Assembly (NCBI RefSeq): GCF_001510655.1
Contig: NZ_LMVC01000005.1
Span: forward strand, 138,411-202,410
DNA length: 64,000 bases
From: Fictibacillus sp. FJAT-27399
GTDB lineage: Bacteria; Bacillota; Bacilli; Bacillales; Fictibacillaceae
Direction: 5' to 3'
This document shows positions 42,349 to 51,012 of the stretch, piece by piece. A program made the translations under genes and the position numbers. The notes under the pieces are model-generated. The model was not told the DNA's origin, did no database searches, and saw nothing but the letters and a program-made list of their open reading frames with translations. The stretch's first letter is position 1, and each line of letters starts with the position of its first letter.

Positions 42349-43647
42349 ATGAAAAAATTTATGTTTCTTAAAGTTGTTGTAATCTCGATCATATGCATAG
42401 CAATATTCGCATGCTCCAGACCATCTACCAATAAGCAGCAAGAGGGCAATAAAGAAAAGAAGAGTACTTCGACCCCTTCTGTTAAACTTATTGGAAAATA
42501 TCCTTTAGAAAATCCGCCAAATTTATCTAAAGGTATCCATGCGGCTATGGGATCTTCTCTCCTGCATTTGCCAGGTGATCCTGATAACATTTTTTATTCT
42601 TCGTCCGACCGGGGCCCCAATGGAAAATTGACAGTAAATAGTGAAGAACGGAGAACCTTCCCAATACCAATGTATACTCCTGCAGTGTATAAAATTGAAA
42701 TTTCTAAAGGGAAAATGAAAATATTAGAACAAATTAAATTAAAGTTACCAAAAGGATCAGATCCAGTAACGGGAAACTCCTTTATTACAGGTTTGCCTAA
42801 TTTCAAAAAATCTGATGAAGCACCATATGATGCGAAGGGAAAAAGTGTTTTGTCATATGATCCCTATGGTTTAGATACTGAAGGGCTTGCTTACAATCCT
42901 ACAGATAAAACGTTTTGGTTAAGTGATGAATACCGGCCAAGTCTGGTCCAGATAAAAAAAGATGGTACCCTTGTAAAACGGTTAATACCGTCTGGGATGG
43001 AGTCTAAATTTAAAAACGCACCTCTGATTCCTATAAAAGCGAGTTTGCCAAGTGTTCTAACAAAGCGCATGGAAAATAAAGGATTCGAAAGCGTGACGAT
43101 TACTCCAGATGGACGTTATCTTTTCACGATGACACAAAGTGCACTGTCAAACCCTGGTGAAAATTCGAGAGTAGTTCGGATTCTAAAAATAAATTTAAAA
43201 AATTCAAAGGTAATAGCAGGATATGCATACATTACTGCTAATGGACAAAGGTTGGGATTTGAGCAAAAAGATATTGGAGTCTCTGATCTTTATGCTATTA
43301 ATGAACATAATCTGCTTGTCGACGAAAGAGATTCAGAAATAGGAAAAAAAGCGAAATTGAAGAAAATATATAAAATAAATGTTCAAGGTGCAACAAATAT
43401 CTTAGGAAAGGACAACGATAAAGGAAAAACGCTCGAACAAATGAACGCAAAAGGTATAAAAGCTGCGGGAATTAAAACTGTTGCTAAGGAAGAAGTTTTG
43501 AATCTTTTAAATTACGATTATCCTTATGAAAAAGCTGAGGGTATTTCGTTAGTTCAGGGCAAAAAATTGGCTGTCATTAATGACAACGACTTTGGAATGG
43601 AAGATTCGAATAGGAAAACAGAACTTTGGCTGTTCCGTTTACCCTGA
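42349..43647 (+). CDS. Phytase-like domain lipoprotein
   Basis: Protein of about 432 residues with a lipoprotein signal (lipobox IFAC, Cys close to residue 22). The mature part is an esterase-like phytase beta-propeller (PF13449 type): SSDRGPNGKL, DTEGLAYNPTDKTFWLSDEYRPSLVQIKKDGTLVKRLIPSG, GFESVTITPDGRYLFTMTQSAL, LVDERDSEIG. AAAAAGG lies 8 nt before the ATG at 42349; an in-frame GTG at 42340 is less likely. Its AT-rich codon use differs from neighbours, suggesting acquisition. The natural substrate (phosphate ester or other) is unknown. Confidence 0.85.
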   Translation: MKKFMFLKVVVISIICIAIFACSRPSTNKQQEGNKEKKSTSTPSVKLIGKYPLENPPNLSKGIHAAMGSSLLHLPGDPDNIFYSSSDRGPNGKLTVNSEERRTFPIPMYTPAVYKIEISKGKMKILEQIKLKLPKGSDPVTGNSFITGLPNFKKSDEAPYDAKGKSVLSYDPYGLDTEGLAYNPTDKTFWLSDEYRPSLVQIKKDGTLVKRLIPSGMESKFKNAPLIPIKASLPSVLTKRMENKGFESVTITPDGRYLFTMTQSALSNPGENSRVVRILKINLKNSKVIAGYAYITANGQRLGFEQKDIGVSDLYAINEHNLLVDERDSEIGKKAKLKKIYKINVQGATNILGKDNDKGKTLEQMNAKGIKAAGIKTVAKEEVLNLLNYDYPYEKAEGISLVQGKKLAVINDNDFGMEDSNRKTELWLFRLP

Positions 43648-43678
43648 AAAAACGTTACCATTACCGTAATCTAAAAAA

Positions 43679-43983
43679 GGGGCTGTCCTAGAAGTCTGGA
43701 AGCCGTTGATTTCCGTTTCAGGCCGCTCGCTTTCCGCGGGGCGTGCGGTGAGCCCTACCAGCGTGAACGCCTACTTTTTGGCGCAAGCGCCTGCGGGAGT
43801 CTCACCTGTCACGCTAGTCCCGCAGGACAAGGAACGCTGCGGCAGCGGTGCATCGCACGAAGAAAATGTGATTTTCATTTTCGAGGATCTCGCACCTTCC
43901 ACTATAATCAACTTTTCATTGGAGATTTTTTGCGCGAAAAAGGAGCTGCCTGAAGGTCAATTTTTGACTTTCAGGACAGCCCC
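43679..43983 (-). repeat. Dispersed 0.3-kb inverted-end element, copy 5
   Basis: 305 bp from GGGGCTGTCC to GGACAGCCCC, same orientation as copy 4 but more diverged, with small indels that break the open frame present in copies 1, 3 and 4. It separates the convergent phytase-like and methyltransferase genes. Confidence 0.85.
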
Positions 43984-43990
43984 TTTTATA

Positions 43991-45181
43991 TTATGGCAGT
44001 TTTTTTAGAATAACGACTTTAAGATAATCTCCTTCTTTAAACTCTTTAATCGTCTTAAAGTCTTCAGGCAGACTGTGTTCTTCAAGGATTTTATACTTGC
44101 CTCCGGTCTGGCGGAACGCTTTTTCAATAAAGCCTTTGAACTTGCTCATGCCAAACGTGCTGCAGTTGGACGAAGCGACGATCACACCATTCTTTTCGGT
44201 GATGGCAATGGCCTGTTCTAACAGAGCCGGATAATCTTTCCCTGCGCTGAACGTATGTTTCTTGGATCGCGCAAAGCTCGGCGGATCAAGGATCACCAGA
44301 TCAAACAGCAGCTTTTTTCTAACCGCATATTTGAAATAGTTAAATACGTCCTCGACGATGATGTCTTGTGACTCGTAATCGATTCCGTTGATGCTGAACT
44401 GTTCCTGCGTCTTGCTTCGGCTTCGGTTGGCCAGATCCACGCTCGTCGTTTTCACGGCTCCTCCTAATGCGGCTGCCACAGAAAAAGCACCGGTATACGA
44501 AAATGTGTTCAATACTCTTTTGCCTTCTGAATACTTGTCCCGGATGGCTTTCCGGACTTCTCGTTGATCCAGGAAAACACCGACCATCGCACTTTCATTT
44601 AAGTATGTAGCAAAATGAATGCCGTTTTCCTGAACGATGAGCGGAAACTGAGCCCGTTCTCCTTCGATGAAGTCATCGTCCTCAATGTACGTTCCTTTTT
44701 CAGCAAACCGCTTCTTCTCATAGATTCCTTTAAAATCAGTCAGATTTCTAAGCGACTGCAGAACAAATTCTTTAAATTGATAAATGCCCTCGCTGTACCA
44801 GTTGATGACGTAGTAGCCGTCAAAATAATCCATCGTTACACCGCCGATGCCGTCACCTTCACCGTTAAACACCCTGAATGCTGTGGTCAGCGGATTATCA
44901 AACAACCTCTGCCGGCTTTCGATGGCCGCCTTTATTTTCTTTTCGAAAAAATCCTGGTCGATGTTTTCCTGCGGCTTGCGGGTTAAAATCCATCCCAGTC
45001 CTTTATTCTGCTTGCCATAATAGCCTTTGCCGATAAATTTGCCGCTTTCATCAATAACCTCAATGATTGTCCCTTCTGCCAGACCTTTGTCCACGTAAGA
45101 GACGGCATCGCTTACGATCAGGGGCGATCCTCCTTTGATGCTCTTATCGGAAGATTTTATTTTTACACGAGCTGTACTCAT
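43991..45181 (-). CDS. Class I SAM-dependent rRNA methyltransferase, RlmI/YwbD-like
   Basis: About 396 residues. An N-terminal PUA-like domain (GGSPLIVSDAVSYVDKGLAEGTIIEVIDESGKFIGKGYYGKQNKGLGWILTRKP) is followed by a middle domain and a Rossmann methyltransferase with VLNTFSYTGAFSVAAALGGA (SAM motif) and LVILDPPSFARSKKHTF (catalytic DPPSF). This is the COG1092 RlmI family that makes m5C in 23S rRNA. Two adjacent ATG codons near 45181-45184 follow GGGTGG and are preferred to a more upstream TTG. Its stop is followed almost at once by the dispersed element. Confidence 0.9.
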   Translation of the reverse strand: MSTARVKIKSSDKSIKGGSPLIVSDAVSYVDKGLAEGTIIEVIDESGKFIGKGYYGKQNKGLGWILTRKPQENIDQDFFEKKIKAAIESRQRLFDNPLTTAFRVFNGEGDGIGGVTMDYFDGYYVINWYSEGIYQFKEFVLQSLRNLTDFKGIYEKKRFAEKGTYIEDDDFIEGERAQFPLIVQENGIHFATYLNESAMVGVFLDQREVRKAIRDKYSEGKRVLNTFSYTGAFSVAAALGGAVKTTSVDLANRSRSKTQEQFSINGIDYESQDIIVEDVFNYFKYAVRKKLLFDLVILDPPSFARSKKHTFSAGKDYPALLEQAIAITEKNGVIVASSNCSTFGMSKFKGFIEKAFRQTGGKYKILEEHSLPEDFKTIKEFKEGDYLKVVILKKLP

Positions 45182-45301
45182 CATTCCACCCAATTCATTG
45201 ATCAAATTTTATCAAATCATTATATTTCTTCTTCACGTTCTGTCATTATAATACTTATCGTAAAAGAAATCATTAATACCTATAAAGGAGCCAACGATAT
45301 C

Positions 45302-45595
45302 ATGCAGCATTTAATAGATGAAATCCGAAAATTCCGGGACGAACGAAATTGGGGCCCTCATCATAATCCAAAAGACCTTGCCCTTTCTATTTCACTGGAG
45401 GCGGCTGAACTGCTGGAAAACTTTCAGTGGAAAGAAAGCCAGGAAGCGGTTGATGAGAACCTGGAAGACATTAAAGATGAATTGGCTGACGTAATCATCT
45501 ACTCCCTTCAGCTGGCGGACAGGCTTGATGTGGATGTAAACGAGATTGTACGTAACAAGATGGAGAAGAATTCGGTAAAGTATCCAGTAAAATAA
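45302..45595 (+). CDS. MazG-like nucleotide pyrophosphohydrolase
   Basis: Protein of 97 residues of the all-alpha NTP pyrophosphatase (MazG/RS21-C6-like) family. The metal-binding acidic motifs are seen in SISLEAAELLENFQW and IKDELADVIIYSLQLAD; the N-terminal FRDERNWGPHHNPKDLA is typical. It probably hydrolyses non-canonical or surplus dNTPs to monophosphate and PPi. AAAGGAG precedes the ATG by 11 nt. Monocistronic. Confidence 0.9.
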   Translation: MQHLIDEIRKFRDERNWGPHHNPKDLALSISLEAAELLENFQWKESQEAVDENLEDIKDELADVIIYSLQLADRLDVDVNEIVRNKMEKNSVKYPVK

Positions 45596-45798
45596 ACGCC
45601 CCATGGGTAATCTCCAAAACTGCCGCCGTAAGAACCAAAAGTGACAGGAAGGGCTGGAACCAACTGCAGATAAGTACGTGGTTGAATCTACATGGTGCTT
45701 CTCTCTTGCTAATTTCATATTGTAATATCCAGCAATTGTGATTACTGTGAAGTTCATCATATCTAAAAAAAGGAAGCGTAAATATATTGAGTTTTTGC

Positions 45799-45839
45799 AC
45801 AAACCTAAGCCCGAGGGATCTCCTCGGGCTTAAGTTTGT
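45799..45839. other. Long 18-bp stem hairpin in an otherwise empty 400-bp intergenic region
   Basis: ACAAACCTAAGCCCGAGG pairs with CCTCGGGCTTAAGTTTGT (one mismatch) around GATCT. No T run follows on either strand, so it is not a standard terminator. It is 200 bp from the MazG-like gene. The rest of 45596-46002 shows no gene. Confidence 0.6.
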
Positions 45840-45956
45840 TAAATTGTGATTTCTTGGAGCCTGACTCCTTCTAAACAAATGTTTAGGATTCCTATACACT
45901 GACATTAAGAAAGCATGGCATTCATATCTTCCTCGACATCCCCAATGAGTTACCAC

Positions 45957-45991
45957 CAAAAAAGAGGCCCCATTTTCAGGAGTCTCTTAAT
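45957..45991 (-). terminator. Terminator of the TetR-ABC operon
   Basis: On the minus strand AAGAGACTCC pairs imperfectly with GGGGCCTCTT and is followed by TTTTTT. Confidence 0.55.
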
Positions 45992-46002
45992 ACGCATTTT
46001 AT

Positions 46003-46797
46003 TTAAATCCTTAAATCTCTCTTTCGATAAGAAACATACGTGAGCATAATTCCTGTCACAATAATCACAGCCGACAGTGCGACAAACACACCATCAAATC
46101 CGCTATTCCCTATCAGGTTCTTCGCCTCAAAGTATTTAAACGGCGTAATGTATTTAAGAGCTTCCAGCTTGTCGTTCAGTTCAATGACGATGGACAGAAT
46201 ATACGTGATGATAAGGAAGCCTGTAGCAATGGACGCAGCCAACTTCGGCCGTTTGCTGACCGATGCGATGGCCATTCCGATCGCCAGGAATAAGAGCTGC
46301 AGCAAAAACAATCCAGCCATCAATTTCCCAATCTCACTTGTATTTGCTGTGGAGTCATAGTGCATCACCATCGCAACTGAAAAAACATAGGTCACGAGAT
46401 TGAAGATCACAAGCAGTACAATGGATGCTGCAAGCTTCGATGATATAATTTGTGTTCGGGATACTGGTTTGACCATCAGAAACTCTGACGTCTTGTCACG
46501 CTCTTCTTTTGCGATAATATTGGCGCCGAGCATGACGGCATGGATAGTTGCCATCAAGACAAGATACGAAAACAGCATGCCGTAAAATCCCATGGAGGTT
46601 GATAAATCCAGTGAGCTTAACCCAAATATGGCCTGAAGCGATTTAGGCATCGCAGCAAAAATCTCGTTCACAGACTGACCGGAACTTTTCATGGTCCCAT
46701 ACTTGCTCATTCCTGAAACCACCATAAAGAGAATGCCGACGCACCACCAAATCATGGACTTACGGCTGTATTTCAACTCTCTCCAAAAGATGTTCAT
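46003..46797 (-). CDS. ABC-2 type transporter permease (second of a pair)
   Basis: Membrane protein of 264 residues with six helices. It begins MNIFWRELKYSRKSMIWWCVGILFMV and has ISKEERDKTSEFLMVKPVSRTQIISSKL-like segment AKEERDKTSEFLMVKPVSRTQ, the hallmark of this ABC-2 exporter group. It resembles the permease upstream (see YITPFKYFEA in both), so the two arose by duplication and probably form a heterodimer. 25 bp separates the two genes. Confidence 0.87.
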   Translation of the reverse strand: MNIFWRELKYSRKSMIWWCVGILFMVVSGMSKYGTMKSSGQSVNEIFAAMPKSLQAIFGLSSLDLSTSMGFYGMLFSYLVLMATIHAVMLGANIIAKEERDKTSEFLMVKPVSRTQIISSKLAASIVLLVIFNLVTYVFSVAMVMHYDSTANTSEIGKLMAGLFLLQLLFLAIGMAIASVSKRPKLAASIATGFLIITYILSIVIELNDKLEALKYITPFKYFEAKNLIGNSGFDGVFVALSAVIIVTGIMLTYVSYRKRDLRI

Positions 46798-46822
46798 CGT
46801 TTATCACCTCTTCCTTATCCTG

Positions 46823-47620
46823 CTAGGCCGCATGGATGTCCTTTTTCGTAAACAGCACATAACTGGCCGCGATCGCCACCATGACGAGGGCAGCTCCAAT
46901 ACTGATATAAACCGGCTCATAAGAGGAATGCTTCATAATATATGACAGATCAAAATATTTAAACGGTGTAATATAGCGAATCGCTTTATCCCCTATGACA
47001 GAGCCGAACATGCTGAGGATAAAGAAAGCAAAGACCGTACCTAGCGAGAGCGGCAGTACTGATCTGATCCTTGAAAAAGCTGAGGATACGAGAAAACCAA
47101 GCGACGCAAACACGAGCTGTACAAAAAAGTTTGCCGCTGACATAAAGAAGAAAGTTTTTTCGTTAAAATCTGCTGTTGCTACTGCAAACGCCATACTGTA
47201 TGAAACGGCAATAAAAATGACATTCGTGAAAATTAACGTACAAAGTACAGCCAGCAGCTTTGCGGTGATGATCTGCGCTCTCGTCACTGGCTTCGTGAGA
47301 ATAAACTCTGCTGTCTTCCCGCTGACTTCCTTGGATAAAATCCCGGTTCCAAGGTTCATCGCCTGAATGGCACCGCACAGCATCACATATAAAAAGAAAT
47401 ACGAGTAAAATCCAAGGAGTGACGTGATCGTGTTGATCTGCACGCCTAACGCCTTCAACACACCTTCCGGATAATTTTGAAGGACCTTAATAAACTGATC
47501 TCCATCTTTTTCAACCGATGGGTAGATCGAGAAAAAGAGCACCGTGACTGCCGCTAGCGCAAATGCCCAGATCAGCATGGACTTACGGTTCACCTTAAGC
47601 TCATGCAAGAAGATATTCAC
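46823..47620 (-). CDS. ABC-2 type transporter permease (first of a pair)
   Basis: Membrane protein of 265 residues, six helices, homologous to the next gene: N-terminus MNIFLHELKVNRKSMLIWAFALA, cytoplasmic loop LSKEVSGKTAEFILTKPVTRAQIITAKLLA, and RYITPFKYFDLSYI near the end. It overlaps the ATPase gene by 4 bp. Together they form an exporter of unknown substrate, controlled by the upstream TetR protein. Confidence 0.87.
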   Translation of the reverse strand: MNIFLHELKVNRKSMLIWAFALAAVTVLFFSIYPSVEKDGDQFIKVLQNYPEGVLKALGVQINTITSLLGFYSYFFLYVMLCGAIQAMNLGTGILSKEVSGKTAEFILTKPVTRAQIITAKLLAVLCTLIFTNVIFIAVSYSMAFAVATADFNEKTFFFMSAANFFVQLVFASLGFLVSSAFSRIRSVLPLSLGTVFAFFILSMFGSVIGDKAIRYITPFKYFDLSYIMKHSSYEPVYISIGAALVMVAIAASYVLFTKKDIHAA

Positions 47621-48510
47621 CTTGAACCATCCTCCTTCTCATAATAATGAAGAAAGATTTCCTCAAGGTCTGGCTCATCCACCCAAACGTTCGACAGTTC
47701 AATTTCCGCAAGCTTTTTCATGATCAAGTTAATGTTGCCACTGTATAAGAAGCTGATCTTATGATCATCACTCTCAATGTTGGTGACGCCATCCACTGCA
47801 AAACATCCAGCATCCACCAGCTGTTTTGTCTCAATTCTAATCTTCTTATGGTTGTTTTCCTGAAGGGTGCTGATCTTCTCAACCGTAATGAGCTTTCCTT
47901 CTTTAATGATGGCAACCCGGTCACACATCTTCTGCACTTCACTCAGGATGTGCGAGGAAAACAGAATGGTCGCTCCCTTTTTATTCTCCTCTTTCAAGAG
48001 ATCAAAGAACTTTTGCTGCATTAATGGATCCAGTCCCCCGGTCGGTTCGTCCAGAATGATCAGCTTCGGTTCATGAAGTAAGCCTTGAACAATCCCAACC
48101 TTTTTCCGATTTCCGTAGGACAAGTCATCGATTCGTTTATTAAGATCTAAATCCATGATTTCTGCGAGTTCATGAATCCGTTTCTTGCAGTCTTTTTTAT
48201 AGAAGCTGGCTGAATAGTTCAGCAGGTCCTTCACTTTCATTTTGTCGTAGTAGAACACCTCTGAAGGCAGATACCCGATCTGCTTTTTGATCTCCGGCCC
48301 GTACTTAATGACGTCTTTTCCGAAAATCGCAGCGCTTCCACTCGTTGGATAAATGATGGACAGCAGCGTGCGGAGTGTTGTGGATTTACCGGCACCGTTC
48401 GGACCGATGAAGCCAAAGATCTCCCCTTCTTCCACATGAAAGCTGATGTCTTCGATTCCCCTGGCATTGCCATATCTTTTCGTTAAATTTTTAATCTCAA
48501 TCACATTCAT
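47617..48510 (-). CDS. ABC transporter ATP-binding protein (exporter)
   Basis: ATPase of 297 residues: GPNGAGKST, LSYGNRKKVGIVQGLLHEPKLIILDEPTGGLDPLMQ and SSHILSEVQKMCDRVAIIKEGKLI. The signature LSYGNRKK is typical of this exporter group. GGAGG lies 8 nt before the ATG at 48510; an open frame extends 47 codons upstream into the tetR gene and is ignored. It starts 17 bp after tetR. Confidence 0.9.
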   Translation of the reverse strand: MNVIEIKNLTKRYGNARGIEDISFHVEEGEIFGFIGPNGAGKSTTLRTLLSIIYPTSGSAAIFGKDVIKYGPEIKKQIGYLPSEVFYYDKMKVKDLLNYSASFYKKDCKKRIHELAEIMDLDLNKRIDDLSYGNRKKVGIVQGLLHEPKLIILDEPTGGLDPLMQQKFFDLLKEENKKGATILFSSHILSEVQKMCDRVAIIKEGKLITVEKISTLQENNHKKIRIETKQLVDAGCFAVDGVTNIESDDHKISFLYSGNINLIMKKLAEIELSNVWVDEPDLEEIFLHYYEKEDGSR

Positions 48511-48526
48511 GGCTGCAGCCTCCTGT

Positions 48527-49156
48527 TCATTTATAAAAAGCTTTCTTAAACATTTCAATGTAAGCAGCTGCTTCAGCAAACACCTCGTCATAATCAACCT
48601 CAAGATCTTGGAGTTTAGCTTTGGCCAGAATTTCTTCACTGAGCCCTTCAAATGCCCACAGCATACTTTTTATGACCTTTGAGAGATCCAAGTCATCACG
48701 GAACTTCGAGGTGTCAATTCCATCAAAAAGCCAAGTGGAACTGCTGGCCGTAAAGGTTTTAATCCTGCTTTGAAAGTCGCTTCGAATTTGGTCTGACTCT
48801 TCCAGCATCGCTTTCTCAAAGAAACGAAAGATGTCAGGATAGGTATGAAGCAGCTCCATCTTAATAAGCGTCATGTCGTGAAGCCTTTTGAAAAAATCCG
48901 TTTCCTCCATGACTACCTTTTTATAAAAGTCTTCCATGACCACCTCGATACAGTGATCAAATAAAAAAAGATACAAGGTCTTTTTGTTCTTGAAATAGTG
49001 AAACAGCAGTCCTTTGGATATGCCGGCCTCCTTCACAATTTCATTGGTGGATGCATTGTCATAGCCCTTTTGCACGTAAACCTTGATGGCAGCATTTAAA
49101 ATTTTAATTTGTTTCTCATCTTCCAGATTGTAAAATTTCGAAAACACAGGCAGCAC
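48527..49156 (-). CDS. TetR/AcrR family regulator of the ABC exporter
   Basis: Regulator of 209 residues, GTG start. The HTH region is IKILNAAIKVYVQKGYDNASTNEIVKEAGISKGLLFHYFKNKKTLYLFLFDHC (about 17-68), followed by a helical ligand domain. It heads an operon with the ATPase and two permeases. Two matching inverted repeats (TTGACC-5-GGTCAA) lie just upstream, so it almost surely represses its own operon and is released by a transported compound. The ribosome site is weak (GAAAGAA). Confidence 0.9.
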   Translation of the reverse strand: MLPVFSKFYNLEDEKQIKILNAAIKVYVQKGYDNASTNEIVKEAGISKGLLFHYFKNKKTLYLFLFDHCIEVVMEDFYKKVVMEETDFFKRLHDMTLIKMELLHTYPDIFRFFEKAMLEESDQIRSDFQSRIKTFTASSSTWLFDGIDTSKFRDDLDLSKVIKSMLWAFEGLSEEILAKAKLQDLEVDYDEVFAEAAAYIEMFKKAFYK

Positions 49157-49189
49157 TTCTTTCGTAATTTATAACGTTATATAGTCGCG

Positions 49190-49206
49190 TTGACCAATTC
49201 GGTCAA
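49190..49206. promoter_or_regulatory. TetR operator 1
   Basis: TTGACCAATTCGGTCAA: 6-bp perfect inverted repeat with a 5-bp centre, 34 bp upstream of the tetR GTG. Confidence 0.75.
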
Positions 49207-49222
49207 TCACAGTATATGCGCA

Positions 49223-49239
49223 TTGACCAGTGTGGTCAA
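49223..49239. promoter_or_regulatory. TetR operator 2
   Basis: TTGACCAGTGTGGTCAA: same arms and spacing as operator 1. The centres are 33 bp apart, about three helical turns, so two dimers would bind on one DNA face. Confidence 0.75.
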
Positions 49240-49355
49240 CCACAACTTTTCGACAAAATTTAGCTGTTTGAACCTTATGGTTGGCAAGCAGTGAAATGTT
49301 TTTAAGGATAGGTATGAGTTTTGCCTGTTTTAGGGTTCTTTTTTTGCAGAAAATA

Positions 49356-49610
49356 AATGATGTTGAGTAAATAATGGTTTTCTGGCTTGTCTGAGAGGTT
49401 TGATCGGAGTAATTTTGGTTTATTTACAGATTTGGGGCTAAAATCCTGAGATATTATGGATGAAAGCCCAGTCAACTTTCTTATTATTGATAATCCTGAT
49501 TTATTATCGAAAAGCTCAATTTATTATCGAAAAACTGATTTTATTATGGAAATCCGAGTTTTTATTATCGAACCGTTTATACACGACTCTGTTCGACATG
49601 TTTTGACACA
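49356..49610 (+). repeat. Intergenic repeat: five TTATTATCGA units with 20-21 bp period
   Basis: TTATTAT[TCG]GA cores start at 49481, 49501, 49521, 49541 and 49562: spacings 20, 20, 20 and 21 bp. The 3' tail (CGACTC...TTCGACA...TTGACACATTCATTTCCC) and an upstream segment (AATGATGTTGAGTAAAT) also occur around the short copy at 39850-40052. A CA-rich stretch (49611-49682) follows. There is no gene in 49240-49682. Confidence 0.8.
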
Positions 49611-49682
49611 TTCATTTCCCACCATCCACCAAAGCCGATACACACAGCACGCACACCAGCCAGCAAGCACGCAGCACACAAC

Positions 49683-49716
49683 AAAAAACACCCATCCTTC
49701 ACTAAAAAGGATGGGC
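49683..49716 (-). terminator. Terminator of pssA
   Basis: On the minus strand CCCATCCTT and AAGGATGGG pair and are followed by GTTTTTT. Confidence 0.8.
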
Positions 49717-49726
49717 GCTCTCAACA

Positions 49727-50434
49727 TCATCTCCCGCGTTTCCACCTCGGAAGCTTCGGTTCTTTGACACGGATGAACCGGATGATGATGAACAGGATAT
49801 AGATGGCCAGTGCAACGTAGAAGAACACCGGCACTTTTTCAAACCTTGCTTTTGCTAAGAGGTAGAACATGTAGAACAAAAACAGAGTGACGATCACACC
49901 GTTTTTAGGCAGTTTGATGTTTTTAAAGCTTGGTATTTTAATCCTGCTGACCATGAGAACGGCCAGCCCGTAAAAGGCGATGATGAAGACCCCCAACGGA
50001 ATTACTTTTACAAACAGCACGAGAAAGGTAACGATCGCTCCAGCCAGTGTGATTGGGATCCCTGTAAAGTGTTTCAGCGACTCTTCCTGAGCGGTCACGT
50101 TGAAACGGGCCAAACGGTAGGCACCGAACACAGGAAAAATGCCGGACATCGCCACACCGTATATATAATGAAAGTCTGCAAAGTAGGTGTGAGCGGCCAA
50201 AAAGGCAGGTGCGACACCGAAAGAAACGACATCGGCAAGGGAATCCAGTTCCTTCCCCATCTCATTGGTTACGCCAAGAATTCTTGCCACCCTGCCGTCA
50301 ACCGCATCAAGCATGATTGCGATAAAGATCAGGATCGTGGCGTTCTTGCTGTCGCCATCTATAATATAGCCGATGGAAAAAAAGCCGCAATATAAATTTC
50401 CAAGTGTAAGCAGATTGGGTATATGCTTTTTCAT
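49727..50434 (-). CDS. pssA: CDP-diacylglycerol-serine O-phosphatidyltransferase
   Basis: Membrane enzyme of 235 residues that makes phosphatidylserine, the precursor of phosphatidylethanolamine. The CDP-alcohol phosphotransferase motif is complete: D43xxDG(46-47)xxAR(50-51)x8G60xxxD64xxxD68. N-terminal IPNLLTLGNLYCGFFSIGYII and six to eight helices fit PssA. In B. subtilis pssA is followed by ybfM-psd; here it stands alone with its own terminator. AAAGGACGTG precedes the ATG. Confidence 0.93.
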   Translation of the reverse strand: MKKHIPNLLTLGNLYCGFFSIGYIIDGDSKNATILIFIAIMLDAVDGRVARILGVTNEMGKELDSLADVVSFGVAPAFLAAHTYFADFHYIYGVAMSGIFPVFGAYRLARFNVTAQEESLKHFTGIPITLAGAIVTFLVLFVKVIPLGVFIIAFYGLAVLMVSRIKIPSFKNIKLPKNGVIVTLFLFYMFYLLAKARFEKVPVFFYVALAIYILFIIIRFIRVKEPKLPRWKRGR

Positions 50435-50537
50435 TTAGCACGTCCTTTGTATGTAAACTATACACTTTAATACTAATGCATTTTAGGAAATTTACAATTG
50501 CTTTTCCTATTTATAAAGGTGTTTTCCCAGTGTTTCT

Positions 50538-50957
50538 TCACATTTTTATTTTATTCAATAACTTGATAAACATTTCTATTTCTTCTTCTGAAAGTTCACT
50601 GAACGTTTCTTCATAGAAATCCTGCAGCACATCATCCATTTTATCCGCCAGTTCCTCTCCTTTTGACGTGATCGACAAATAAACGATTCTGCGGTCCTGC
50701 TCACTATGCTTACGTGTGACCAGACCGCGATTGATCAACTTATCGCTCGTTACGGAAATATGGCTGTTCGTCACTTGCAGCTGATCAGCGATTTCCGATA
50801 CCATCTGGTTACCTTGGCAGCGAAGAACCTTTAGTGCCGCATATTCATTCAGCGGAATAAAATCCTTTAGCAAAGGATGAAAACATGCCCGGATTTTCTT
50901 TGTTTGGTTTCTATAGTTTGTCACGAGATCCTTAACAAGAGTTTCTCTATTTTTCAT
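50538..50957 (-). CDS. MarR family transcriptional regulator
   Basis: Regulator of 139 residues with the winged HTH: NEYAALKVLRCQGNQMVSEIADQLQVTNSHISVTSDKLINRGLVTRKHSEQDRRIVYLSITSKGEEL. The DxRR wing (EQDRRIVYLSIT) is conserved. AAGGAG lies just before the ATG at 50957; the longer open frame upstream is not supported. It follows a second MarR gene in the same direction. Confidence 0.88.
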   Translation of the reverse strand: MKNRETLVKDLVTNYRNQTKKIRACFHPLLKDFIPLNEYAALKVLRCQGNQMVSEIADQLQVTNSHISVTSDKLINRGLVTRKHSEQDRRIVYLSITSKGEELADKMDDVLQDFYEETFSELSEEEIEMFIKLLNKIKM

Positions 50958-51012
50958 AACGATTCTCCTTGCTTGCAGCGCAGGAAATGATGATGCAATA
51001 GATTGGCACACA

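Noticed and set aside
45495-45959. Open frame of 154 codons on the minus strand between the MazG-like gene and the ABC operon
   Set aside because: It overlaps the MazG-like gene antisense and the 18-bp hairpin, shows no domain pattern and lacks a ribosome site.
49456-49767. Open frame of 103 codons across the TTATTATCGA array and the CA-rich stretch
   Set aside because: Composition follows the DNA repeats, no ribosome site, and it crosses the pssA terminator and 3' end on the opposite strand.
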